From Candidatus Argoarchaeum ethanivorans (GTDB lineage Archaea > Halobacteriota > Methanosarcinia > Methanosarcinales > EX4572-44), in NCBI GenBank assembly GCA_905067535.1, contig CAJHIR010000061.1, forward strand, positions 1 through 6,162: a stretch of DNA of 6,162 nucleotides, written 5' to 3'. Of this stretch, positions 1-6,162 are shown piece after piece. Under the pieces are notes generated by a model that saw only the letters and a program-made list of their open reading frames with translations, was not told the origin of the DNA and searched no databases. Each line of letters opens with the position of its first letter. Positions within the stretch are counted from its first letter, which is position 1. A program made the translations under genes and the position numbers.

Positions 1-2
1 CG

Positions 3-2117
3 CTGGCAATGTTGGATTTACCGGATGACGCTCGCGTTCTTGACCCTGCTTGTGGCTCAGGTGTCTTTCTTGTAGATGCCTTTCGGAGACTTGTCTGGAA
101 GCGGAGACTTAAATTGGGTAGAACGCCCAATCGTGATGAGATTTGCCATATATTACTAAACCAGATATATGGTGTGGATATCGAACAGGGTGCGATTGAA
201 GTCACCGCTTTTAGTCTTTATCTGGCATTATTGGAGCTAGATGAGAGTTTTATTGACCCGAAGGATATCAAGTTCCCAAAACTTATCTATCGTCCAGGAT
301 GTGAGGGGGACTATCATCCAGTGCTTTATAATCAAGATATAGCCAATAATGAGCACGTGTTCAATCAGAATGAGCCATTCGCAGACCGTAAATTTAATCT
401 CATCATAGGAAACCTTCCATGGACTGAGTTAAATAAAAAAACAGCACCGCGAGACCCGGAAAATCTCGAATCTGGCAGACAATGGTTACTCGAATACTGT
501 CAGGAAAAAAATATCCCTCATCTAAAACCCGATCAAGGCATTATGGATCGCGTTAGGGATTTCGCCAGTGTCGATACCAGAATTGCCTTTATTGTTTCCA
601 GTAGGATCTTCTATCAGTTGGGAACAGGAGGCAAGTTCTGGTTGAGTTCATTTTTAGAGGATAATTCAATTTTTATGGCGATTAACCTTTCTGATATATC
701 TGGAGAAAAGATATTGTTCGGCGGTAAAAAACACGGAAGGAGTGGAGGGGCTCCGGGAATGCCAGGCAGCGTAATTTTTTATAACCCGCGACCTCCGGAT
801 GACGATTCCTGTGTCACATACATTTGCCCTAAATGGTATCCTTTGATAAAGAAGCGGGGTGAAATCGTTATCCACCCTCCAGATATCCAAACAATCTCCC
901 TTATTCTACTGCGTGACAATCCACACCTATGGAAAATAGCATTTATGGGTTCTCAAAGTGACTTTGAATTGATTAAAAAGTTAACCTGCAATCCTACTCT
1001 GAAGGAGGTTTTACATGAAATTGGTATCACTGATAAAAAATATGGGAAAGGCTATTGCAAAGGCGATAAGTCGAATCCTGCGACTAAGTACATTGGTTAT
1101 CCAAATCTAGAGGCTAAAGAGGATTATAAATATTCTATAGATTCTAGCGAATTACCAAAATTCCAATATGAACAGTTAGAGCGACCGAGAGAGATTTATA
1201 TTTACAAAGGGCCAGCACTCATTGTTCGAAGAAGCATAAAAAGTGGGGAACCATGTAGTGCTTTTACATCAGAAAATGTTGTTTATTCTGAAAGTTACAT
1301 TGGATTTTCATTTGATGGTGTAGATGTGCGATACGCTCACAGAATTAATGCGATTTTTAACAGCAAGTTGACTCTCTATCTGGCATTCATGCTTAGTCGG
1401 GAATTAGGGTGGTTTGAGCGACTTATAGAGAGTAGTGATTGGCTTAGTATGCCAGTACCTGAGTCCATTCTTGATCTGGACGACGATAGATGGGGCGAAG
1501 TGATCACTATCGAAAATAAGCTTTGCGAATCTTGGAGATCAGCTTCACCGTCAGAACGCAAGGAACTGGAAGACTCATTATTCAAATCCATCTGCAACTT
1601 ATATGAATTAAATGAGAATGAGCATATTATTGTAGATGATACGATCCGGTATACAATTGATTTATATTTAAACCGAAAAAAAGCGAAGACTATGAGAAGA
1701 AGTCTCAAACCTCCCACCTTAAATCAATTACAAAGATATGCAGATAGATTATGCAAACAACTAAACAGCATCTTGGAATTCGAGGGAAAAACTCTCAATT
1801 ATACGCTATATGACATTAGGGAAGATTCGCCATTGTCAGTCGTAGAGTTCAAACAGGTGTCTCAAACAACATCGAATCAAAAAAATTCAACAACGAAGAT
1901 TGAAGGGCTTGAAGAGTTATTAATCGAAATTTCAAAAAACCTGCGAAATCAAATTTCAGAACATGTTTACGTTCGGGGACATCTTAGAGTATATGAAAGA
2001 GAACATCTTTACATTATCAAACCATCGGAAGAACGATTTTGGTCAGAATCGGCAGCTTTGAATGATGCGGATACTATTATTCGGGAGCACATGGAGGCTG
2101 TGGATGGGGTATTATGA
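3..2117 (+). CDS. N6-adenine DNA methyltransferase, Eco57I/PglX-like, 5' end missing
   Basis: This is the 3' part of a class I SAM-dependent adenine-N6 DNA methyltransferase, probably the modification part of a restriction system. The frame is open from base 3, and 704 residues are visible. Counting from the ATG at base 9, SAM motif I LDPACGSGVF is at residues 11-20, the acidic motif II GVDIE at 55-59, and catalytic motif IV IIGNLPW at 132-138. Motif I only ten residues from that ATG leaves no room for motif X and the N-terminal helices of gamma-class enzymes, so the true start is upstream of the window. Residues of about 340-490 (IGYPNLEA, PREIYIYKGPALIVRRS, INAIFNSKL, WLSMPVPE) resemble the TaqI-like target-recognition region. 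The C-terminal 200 residues are charged, helical-looking and unassigned. Motif IV reads NLPW instead of the usual NPPW/Y; NLPY is functional in KsgA/Erm rRNA methylases, so activity is plausible. No nuclease or helicase motif is seen in the visible part, but one could lie upstream. The base composition is AT-rich. The methylase call is firm; the exact subtype is uncertain. Confidence 0.9.
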   Translation: MAMLDLPDDARVLDPACGSGVFLVDAFRRLVWKRRLKLGRTPNRDEICHILLNQIYGVDIEQGAIEVTAFSLYLALLELDESFIDPKDIKFPKLIYRPGCEGDYHPVLYNQDIANNEHVFNQNEPFADRKFNLIIGNLPWTELNKKTAPRDPENLESGRQWLLEYCQEKNIPHLKPDQGIMDRVRDFASVDTRIAFIVSSRIFYQLGTGGKFWLSSFLEDNSIFMAINLSDISGEKILFGGKKHGRSGGAPGMPGSVIFYNPRPPDDDSCVTYICPKWYPLIKKRGEIVIHPPDIQTISLILLRDNPHLWKIAFMGSQSDFELIKKLTCNPTLKEVLHEIGITDKKYGKGYCKGDKSNPATKYIGYPNLEAKEDYKYSIDSSELPKFQYEQLERPREIYIYKGPALIVRRSIKSGEPCSAFTSENVVYSESYIGFSFDGVDVRYAHRINAIFNSKLTLYLAFMLSRELGWFERLIESSDWLSMPVPESILDLDDDRWGEVITIENKLCESWRSASPSERKELEDSLFKSICNLYELNENEHIIVDDTIRYTIDLYLNRKKAKTMRRSLKPPTLNQLQRYADRLCKQLNSILEFEGKTLNYTLYDIREDSPLSVVEFKQVSQTTSNQKNSTTKIEGLEELLIEISKNLRNQISEHVYVRGHLRVYEREHLYIIKPSEERFWSESAALNDADTIIREHMEAVDGVL
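2093..2097 (+). promoter_or_regulatory. Shine-Dalgarno GGAGG inside the methylase gene
   Basis: GGAGG lies six bases before the ATG at 2104 and inside the last codons of the methylase gene. It decides the start of the nuclease-like gene: the in-frame ATG at 2062 has no comparable site, and the extra 14 residues it would add look like out-of-frame methylase sequence. The arrangement suggests translational coupling of the two genes. Confidence 0.7.
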
Positions 2118-2745
2118 ACGGACAGGGTGTGTTGGTGCGCCATCATTCTCGATACCCAGCGCATACCTGAAAATTGCTTTGAATCTGTTAATATCCGGCA
2201 CAAAACGTATTAAACGGAACTATAGTTTTAGTCCCGATACCCTTGAAAACCTCATCACCCGAAAACTGGTAGCTGAAATGCATGCTGAACAAGATGAGAC
2301 TGAACACCGCATACGTGTCGATATTTTTCCAGGAATACTTAGCGATCCCGATGAATTATCAGAGCTAGATATTCGATTTACATGGGATGATTACCGTTCC
2401 AATAGCTACTTGGCAGTTGAAGCAAAACGTCTTCGGGGGATGGTGGCTACCCTCGCAGGCCCCTATGTGGAAGAAGGTGTAATGGATTTCATAGGCGGGA
2501 AATATAGCAAGGGGCATAACTATGGAATTATGTTGGGCTATGTATTGTCGAAACCTATCGAGAAGGCAATATCGGCTGTTAAAGATGCATTGCAAAAAAG
2601 GAAGGAAAAGACAAACGAAACGTCTCCCTTTAACGTGGATGGTGTCGTTGATTGTCCGTTGACTTATAAGAGTGTTCACGCTCAAAAAAACGATGGGATT
2701 ACAGAAATAATTATATTGCACGTATTTGTTGACTTGACGAGTTAG
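2104..2745 (+). CDS. PD-(D/E)XK nuclease-like protein paired with the DNA methylase
   Basis: This encodes a 213-residue soluble protein that is probably the endonuclease of the methylase operon. The sequence shows a PD-(D/E)XK-type core: an upstream helix with a possible acidic residue (E49), then D89 in SELDIRF, then E106-x-K108 in YLAVEAKRL on the expected following strand. Past the core there is a helix (KPIEKAISAVKDALQKRKEK, 150-169) and a terminal strand with histidine, EIIILHVFVDL (201-211), a pattern common in restriction-endonuclease-fold proteins. The start at 2104 follows a good GGAGG; the longer frame from 2062 is less likely. It overlaps the methylase by 14 bases in another frame, which points to one operon and coupled translation. 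About 210 residues is enough for a single nuclease domain with no separate DNA-recognition domain, so specificity may come from the methylase. The fold is inferred from motif spacing only. It could instead be a non-cutting accessory subunit. I do not recognise a named family. Confidence 0.65.
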   Translation: MGYYERTGCVGAPSFSIPSAYLKIALNLLISGTKRIKRNYSFSPDTLENLITRKLVAEMHAEQDETEHRIRVDIFPGILSDPDELSELDIRFTWDDYRSNSYLAVEAKRLRGMVATLAGPYVEEGVMDFIGGKYSKGHNYGIMLGYVLSKPIEKAISAVKDALQKRKEKTNETSPFNVDGVVDCPLTYKSVHAQKNDGITEIIILHVFVDLTS

Positions 2746-2991
2746 GACTATTGTTTTCTAACTTATTTAATATATAAATCATATAAATATCATTACTTAC
2801 ATTGAGAGTTTAAGGTCAAACGCGGCTTTATGTGCAAAATTACGCTTGATTCATCATCCTACTGCTCCTAAATTCACGCCCATCCACCCCACATCTGCCC
2901 ACGCTCGTCAAACACACGATCTCCATCCTATGATGCCCCGCTATTTAAAAACTGGGTCGTTGATTGACACACAATAAAAACGAAGTCTAAG

Positions 2992-3020
2992 GAAATCAAC
3001 TTATCGTAATGAAATCAACT
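2992..3020 (+). repeat. Direct repeat GAAATCAACT x2, 19-base period
   Basis: The ten-base word GAAATCAACT occurs at 2992-3001 and again at 3011-3020. A partial inverted copy, GTTGATT, occurs at 2959-2965 and pairs with AATCAAC at 2994-3000. The cluster starts about ten bases after a TATA-like TATTTAAAAA. It could be a pair of protein-binding sites or a chance AT-rich repeat; no downstream + strand gene explains it. Confidence 0.4.
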
Positions 3021-3059
3021 GTAGCAAGAAAACATGGTTGCATTTATACTTTCCTACAC

Positions 3060-3078
3060 GTTTCAAAAAAATTGAAAC
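3060..3078 (-). terminator. Candidate nrdG terminator: 7-bp hairpin with oligo-T
   Basis: GTTTCAA at 3060-3066 and TTGAAAC at 3072-3078 form a perfect seven-base stem around AAAAA. Read on the - strand, the site is 45 bases past the nrdG stop and contains a run of seven T, the usual archaeal intrinsic termination signal. On the + strand the stem is followed by TTTTAT, so it could also stop transcription from the other side. The function is inferred from position and base content only. Confidence 0.4.
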
Positions 3079-3122
3079 TTTTATGGATTCAAAGTTGCTT
3101 TATAGTTACTTCATGACGGCAC

Positions 3123-3855
3123 CTAACTTACCCTCTCTTCACCATTCTCACGCGTGCGAATTCGTACATCATCCACAAAATCAAGAGCTACCCGCGCAAG
3201 CTCCATCATTTCGTCCCGTGAAAAAGGCTTTTCAAGCCGAATCTTCTCACGCCATGCGTGATCTGGATCTCCCTGGTTGAGCACAAACACAGAGTCCACA
3301 GATGAAATATCCTTTGCAATCCTCAAAACAAAATCACGATCTGCAAACGAGCGAAAAAGAGTACTTCTCACTTCAACAATACCGTCTGCAGTTTCAAGAG
3401 ACTTCTTTACTCTGGACGAAGTATCAACACCATTGCCCTCGATAATCCGCCCGTAAGAAGCAGGATCTGAAAGAGGGGCTTTGACATCCAGAAAAACACG
3501 ATCTACAATATTATTCTCTACCAGTGACGCGAGAACATCAGGATAAAAACCATTGGTTTCAATACCTGTTGTCAGATCCAAATTTCTGGCAAACTCGCAC
3601 AAACTCGTTAAGGCTTCCGGTTGGGCACACGGCTCACCGCCAGTGAACACAACCCCGCTGATAAATTTTAACGCTTGCGATATTTTGTCCTCTACAACAT
3701 CAACACCAATTAACTGTTCACTCTTAAAAAGTGTAAAATTGTGACAGTAACTACACCTGATAGGACAGCCTCTGAAAAAAAACAACACACACCGCGCGTC
3801 CGTACCAGTCAACAGTTGAAAGAGGAAGAAAGCTACCAAAGTTCAATTTAATCAT
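3123..3855 (-). CDS. nrdG: Anaerobic ribonucleotide reductase activating protein (radical SAM), apparent frameshift near the N-terminus
   Basis: This radical-SAM enzyme uses a [4Fe-4S] cluster and SAM to install the glycyl radical on the class III ribonucleotide reductase NrdD, allowing anaerobic dNTP synthesis. The uninterrupted frame covers 3123-3839 (238 residues), but its first 16 residues are unlike the family. One frame over, an ATG at 3855 gives MIKLNFGSFLPLSTVDWYGR, the classic NrdG N-terminus, preceded by AGGT six bases upstream. The frames meet at a run of eight T (+ strand A8, 3775-3782). With seven T the protein is 243 residues and reads straight through CVVFFRGC. In that version the cluster motif is C30-x3-C34-x2-C37, followed by FTGGEP (about 70-75), IETNG and FLDVKAP, all intact. 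The shift is a sequencing or assembly error, a real mutation, or a slippage site; the conserved remainder argues against old decay. nrdD is not in the window. A PflA-like activase is the alternative. Confidence 0.85.
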
Positions 3856-3880
3856 TGTACAACCTAAGATCCAGCTACAG

Positions 3881-3919
3881 TTCTCTCTCAATAAAAAACC
3901 TTTCTGCCGTTAGAGAGAA
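3881..3919. repeat. Inverted repeat flanking the nrdG TATA box
   Basis: TTCTCTCT at 3881-3888 and its exact reverse complement AGAGAGAA at 3912-3919 are centred 31 bases apart, about three helical turns, with the putative TATA box between them. Such an arrangement suits a dimeric regulator that blocks or recruits the transcription machinery, but it could also be chance in a purine/pyrimidine-rich stretch. It does not resemble the bacterial NrdR box. Confidence 0.45.
3891..3898 (-). promoter_or_regulatory. Putative archaeal TATA box of nrdG
   Basis: Read on the - strand this is TTTTTTAT, directly preceded by purine-rich AGAAAGG, which resembles a BRE element. A start site about 25 bases downstream would fall near 3868, leaving a leader of roughly a dozen bases before the ATG at 3855. 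That spacing independently supports the 3855 start over the one at 3839. Confidence 0.45.
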
Positions 3920-3964
3920 TCGATCACTGGGCAAACAAGATGTGAAAACTTGGTGGTTCAAAAG

Positions 3965-3973
3965 ATATAAAAA
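3965..3973 (+). promoter_or_regulatory. Candidate TATA box for the TIR-side transcript
   Basis: ATATAAAAA follows purine-rich CAAAAG, a BRE/TATA-like pair on the + strand. Transcription would begin near 3995 and run through the coding remnant into the TIR gene. A second TATA-like ATATAAAA at 4153-4160 lies closer to the TIR gene but lacks a purine-rich upstream element. Both sit in sequence that may be coding, so either may be fortuitous. Confidence 0.3.
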
Positions 3974-4270
3974 TCGGTGAAAAGTTGAAAGTTCTCTATG
4001 AAAACGGAAGACAAGAGCAGGTAGGCATGCATCTGCAAAACCAGAACCTGAAAGACAAAATCTTTCCAGAATACCGTGTGGTCAACATCCCAATGAATTT
4101 AACCGCGGAGCCAATCAGAGGGCGAGAGAGGATGTGCTCCACGTACTCTGCGATATAAAACTTGAGGATGTGGTGATTTCACTGAAAAACTTGGGTAGTG
4201 TCTCAAAGAGCCTCACTGATCCGGCAGTTGGGTCTGGGTTAAATAGAGGCGATGAAATAGGAATAGTTAT

Positions 4271-4274
4271 GGAG
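4271..4274 (+). promoter_or_regulatory. Weak Shine-Dalgarno GGAG for the TIR gene
   Basis: GGAG lies ten bases before the ATG at 4285, a slightly long but usable spacing. An in-frame TAG at 4264-4266 rules out any far-upstream start, and the TIR fold begins immediately at MYDIFFSYS, so 4285 is well supported. Confidence 0.45.
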
Positions 4275-4284
4275 ACATGGCCTG

Positions 4285-6162
4285 ATGTATGATATCTTCT
4301 TTAGTTACTCAGACGCGGACAAAGATGAGGTGACGCCGATATGCAATGCGCTTCGAGGCGCAGGGTTGAAAGTCTGGATAGACGAAACCAAGGTCAAAAG
4401 AGGTGAAAGCATCACCGGATCAATCGTTGAAGGTCTTGCCCGATCAAAGGTGCTGCTCGCGTACTACTCCCGGAATTACCAGCGCTCACGTGCCTGCCAG
4501 TGGGAGCTAACTGCCGCTTTCCTTGCTTCCCAGCAGGAGGGTGGTGGGAGACCAGAGAGGCGCATACGGATAATCAAGCCAAAAGGAGTTCACGTAGAAA
4601 TCCATCCTGTTGAAATCCGGGATGCGCTGTATCACCCGGTCTCGGTACCTGTTAGTCCTGATGAGATCCGCGAGATTGTTGAGAGTGTGAAAGCCCATGT
4701 TAATGGAATCGCCGGCGTCTTCGGGGAGATTCGCGCGCTGAAACCACTGGCATGGTACGGCAGGAAGGGAGTTGGACATTCAAGGTTCGTGGGCAGGCTC
4801 TCTTACCTGTGGCAGATCCACTCAGCCCTCCACGCTTCCGAGTACTCGGTCATCACAGGCGCTCCAGCTGCAAGCTCGGTTGACTATGTCCACGGCATGG
4901 GCGGGGTTGGCAAGTCGCTGCTTGCAGAAGAGTATGCACGGCGATTCGGAGCCGCGTTTCCGGGCGGGGTCTTCTGGTTAAGCGCGTTTGGAAACGATGA
5001 TTCCAAGACCGGGATTGGTGCAGACGAGCGCGAGGCTGCGCGTGAGGGGCAGATCAGGCAGATTGCGTCTGCTATTGGAATCCCTGTAGATGGTAGAAGC
5101 CCTGAAGAGATCGAAGGGAGTCTGTTATGGGAACTTGGGAAGAGAGGAAAGCCATTTCTCTGGGTGGTGGACGATCTCCCTTCCGGAATGGATGAGGGGA
5201 CTGTGCAGAGGTGGCTTGCGCCCCATCCGCTTGGCAAGACGCTTATAACCACCAGGTCTCAGGAGTATGATTCTCTTGGATCACAGGTTCGTCTGGACGT
5301 CCTTTCGCCAGGTGAGGCTTACGAGCTTCTAACCTTGTGGCGAGAGCCCAAGGACGCAGAAGAGGAGGTTTCTGCGACGGGAATTGCCGAGGATTTAGGC
5401 TACCACTCGCTTGCTGTGGATGTGGCAGGAGCTGCGATTCACGCGTCTTCTGTTGTCCCCCCCTTTGCTGATTTCAAAAGTGAGTTAGCAAGCTCGACCA
5501 GTAACGATGATGTGCTTGAATTTGCTGGTGAACTCGTTGGAACACTTCCGCACGGGCATGAGGCAAGCATCGCAAGCACATTCTTAAAGAGCATCGATTG
5601 CCTCGAACCAGAAGGATTGGACTTTCTGCGACTGGCGTCAAAGCTTGCAGTAGCCCCGATTCCTGCAACGCTTATCAGTTCCGTGTTCTCTTTGGTGGAC
5701 AGCCTCGATGAGCGATCAGGGAGGCGGAGGGCTGAACTCGCAATCAATAAGGCAGAGAGACTCTCCCTTGCAGAACGAGTGGAAGGAGACGCGGGCGCAT
5801 GGTCGGTTCACACGCTCATCTCCCGTACCATGCGATTCCGAGACCCAAAGCCAGAGCGATCCGAAGAACTGCGGGATGCGGCTGTTCGGGTGCTGACGAC
5901 CGCGTTCCGAGATGACGCAGAAGACCCAAGAGACCATGCCGCGCTTGAGCCGGTCGTTGCACATGCGAGGGAGTTAATGGACCGGGCTGATGACCTCAGG
6001 ACAGCATGCCTTGCAGGTGGGGTTGCGCGGTACGACTATAGCAGAGGAACATACGGGCTTGCAGAGACGTTGTATCGGCATGTGCTTGAGATAATGCAAC
6101 GGATACTTGGGGAGGAGCACCCGTCAACACTCACATCGATGAGCAACCTTGCTACGACGCTC
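4285..6162 (+). CDS. TIR / NB-ARC STAND ATPase / TPR protein, NLR-like immune sensor, 3' end beyond window
   Basis: The frame is open for 626 codons to the window edge. Residues 1-135 are a TIR domain: YDIFFSYSDAD (strand A, box 1), GLKVWIDETKVKRGESI (strand B and BB loop), and SRACQWELTAAF, whose E74 sits where NAD-cleaving TIRs keep their catalytic glutamate. Residues of about 165-390 form an NB-ARC module: RFVGRL, P-loop GMGGVGKS (204-211), Walker B LWVVDDLP (292-299), sensor LITTRS (320-325), LDVLSPGEAYELL (337-349) and GYHSLAVDVAG (a GLPLA-like turn). VHTL at 508-511 matches the MHD-like histidine of the winged-helix part. From about 590, YGLAETLYRHVLEIMQRILG then EEHPSTLTSMSNLA is a kinesin-light-chain-type TPR, so more repeats are expected downstream. 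By family precedent, ligand sensing by the repeats drives ATP-dependent oligomerisation and activates TIR NADase or cyclic-nucleotide synthesis, giving abortive defence. That activity and its trigger are inferred. The composition is more GC-rich than the methylase operon. All key motifs are intact. No transmembrane segment is visible. Confidence 0.92.
   Translation, partial: MYDIFFSYSDADKDEVTPICNALRGAGLKVWIDETKVKRGESITGSIVEGLARSKVLLAYYSRNYQRSRACQWELTAAFLASQQEGGGRPERRIRIIKPKGVHVEIHPVEIRDALYHPVSVPVSPDEIREIVESVKAHVNGIAGVFGEIRALKPLAWYGRKGVGHSRFVGRLSYLWQIHSALHASEYSVITGAPAASSVDYVHGMGGVGKSLLAEEYARRFGAAFPGGVFWLSAFGNDDSKTGIGADEREAAREGQIRQIASAIGIPVDGRSPEEIEGSLLWELGKRGKPFLWVVDDLPSGMDEGTVQRWLAPHPLGKTLITTRSQEYDSLGSQVRLDVLSPGEAYELLTLWREPKDAEEEVSATGIAEDLGYHSLAVDVAGAAIHASSVVPPFADFKSELASSTSNDDVLEFAGELVGTLPHGHEASIASTFLKSIDCLEPEGLDFLRLASKLAVAPIPATLISSVFSLVDSLDERSGRRRAELAINKAERLSLAERVEGDAGAWSVHTLISRTMRFRDPKPERSEELRDAAVRVLTTAFRDDAEDPRDHAALEPVVAHARELMDRADDLRTACLAGGVARYDYSRGTYGLAETLYRHVLEIMQRILGEEHPSTLTSMSNLATTL

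Larger units (their letters stand above)
2746..3122. other. AT-rich intergenic region between convergent genes
   Basis: This is 377 bases between the nuclease-like gene and the end of the convergent nrdG gene, with no supported gene. The first 60 bases are very AT-rich and include TTGTTTTCTAACTT just after the upstream stop, which could serve as an archaeal oligo-T terminator. Bases of about 2860-2940 are unusually rich in C over G on the + strand, unlike the flanks. Around 2942-2951 there is a TATA-like TATTTAAAAA with nothing clearly coding downstream on the + strand. A short direct repeat and a hairpin are listed separately. I see no tRNA, CRISPR array or transposon end. Confidence 0.55.
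3946..4292 (+). pseudogene. Unknown-family coding remnant upstream of the TIR gene, one frame change
   Basis: Two overlapping stop-free stretches read like one protein. The first is open from 3946 to a stop near 4156-4158 and gives KLKVLYENGRQEQVGMHL, then IFPEYRVVNIPMNLTAEP. The second, one frame over, is open from about 4002 to TGA 4290-4292. Its downstream part gives DVLHVLCDIKLEDVV, then SLKNLGSVSKSL and SGLNRGDEIGIVMETWPDV. The most likely joining point is the GAGAGAGG tract at 4124-4131, where one base seems to be missing. Together they would make about 115 residues with no start codon at the expected end, so the N-terminus is also absent. I do not recognise the family. The last eight bases overlap the TIR gene start (ATGTATGA), as in a coupled operon, so a functional small upstream gene cannot be excluded. 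A GTG at 4134 could start a short version of the second frame. The coding call rests only on how protein-like the sequence reads. Confidence 0.4.

Noticed and set aside
2062..2103. Longer N-terminus of the nuclease-like protein from the ATG at 2062
   Set aside because: There is no ribosome site, the extra residues look like out-of-frame methylase, and a good GGAGG points to 2104.
2840..2926. A 28-codon - strand frame in the intergenic region
   Set aside because: It is too short, with its only AGG touching the ATG and no family signal; it probably reflects the local C-rich strand bias.
3060..3078. GTTTCAA...TTGAAAC resembling the ends of archaeal CRISPR repeats
   Set aside because: Only one copy is present, it is too short, and there is no spacer-repeat periodicity.
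3038..3280. An 80-residue + strand reading frame
   Set aside because: It lies mostly antisense to the well-supported nrdG gene, has no ribosome site and no recognisable domain.
3849..3980. Another + strand stop-free stretch ending at TGA 3978-3980
   Set aside because: It overlaps the nrdG promoter and start, lacks a start codon with a ribosome site, and does not read like a conserved protein.
4507..5964. Several short frames on both strands within the TIR-NB-ARC gene
   Set aside because: They are shadows of the long open frame, which carries every recognised domain motif.

Overview
The window looks like an accessory (defence-type) stretch of an archaeal chromosome. The archaeal call is an inference. 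The nrdG-like gene has the N-terminus typical of archaeal and anaerobe NrdG/PflA-like activases. TATA-like boxes with purine-rich upstream elements lie at plausible distances from starts. TIR / NB-ARC / kinesin-light-chain-type TPR proteins are frequent in methanogenic and methane-oxidising Euryarchaeota. A bacterium cannot be excluded, because clear Shine-Dalgarno sequences also precede two genes.

Bases 1-2745 (+ strand, AT-rich) hold a putative restriction-modification unit. It consists of the 3' part of a gamma-type N6-adenine DNA methyltransferase with a TaqI-like specificity region, followed by a small PD-(D/E)XK nuclease-like gene that overlaps it by 14 bases. Bases 2746-3122 are an AT-rich gap with a short direct repeat, a TATA-like box and a hairpin, and no convincing gene. 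Bases 3123-3855 (- strand) encode the radical-SAM activase of anaerobic ribonucleotide reductase (nrdG). Its N-terminal 27 residues lie in another frame, separated by an eight-base T run that appears to hold one extra base. Bases 3856-4284 carry the putative nrdG promoter, framed by a perfect 8-bp inverted repeat, and then a + strand stretch that reads as a coding remnant of unknown family with one frame change.

Bases 4285-6162 (+ strand, visibly more GC-rich) hold a large gene still open at the window edge. It encodes 626 visible residues: an N-terminal TIR domain with an intact candidate catalytic glutamate, an NB-ARC STAND ATPase with P-loop and Walker B, and the first kinesin-light-chain-type TPR. 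This is an NLR-like architecture expected to act as an NTP-gated sensor with a NAD-consuming TIR effector.

Two candidate immune modules, one restriction-based and one possibly abortive, therefore flank a housekeeping gene of anaerobic deoxynucleotide synthesis. The unknown reading frame just upstream of the TIR gene overlaps it by 8 bases (ATGTATGA), so it may once have been, or may still be, its operon partner.
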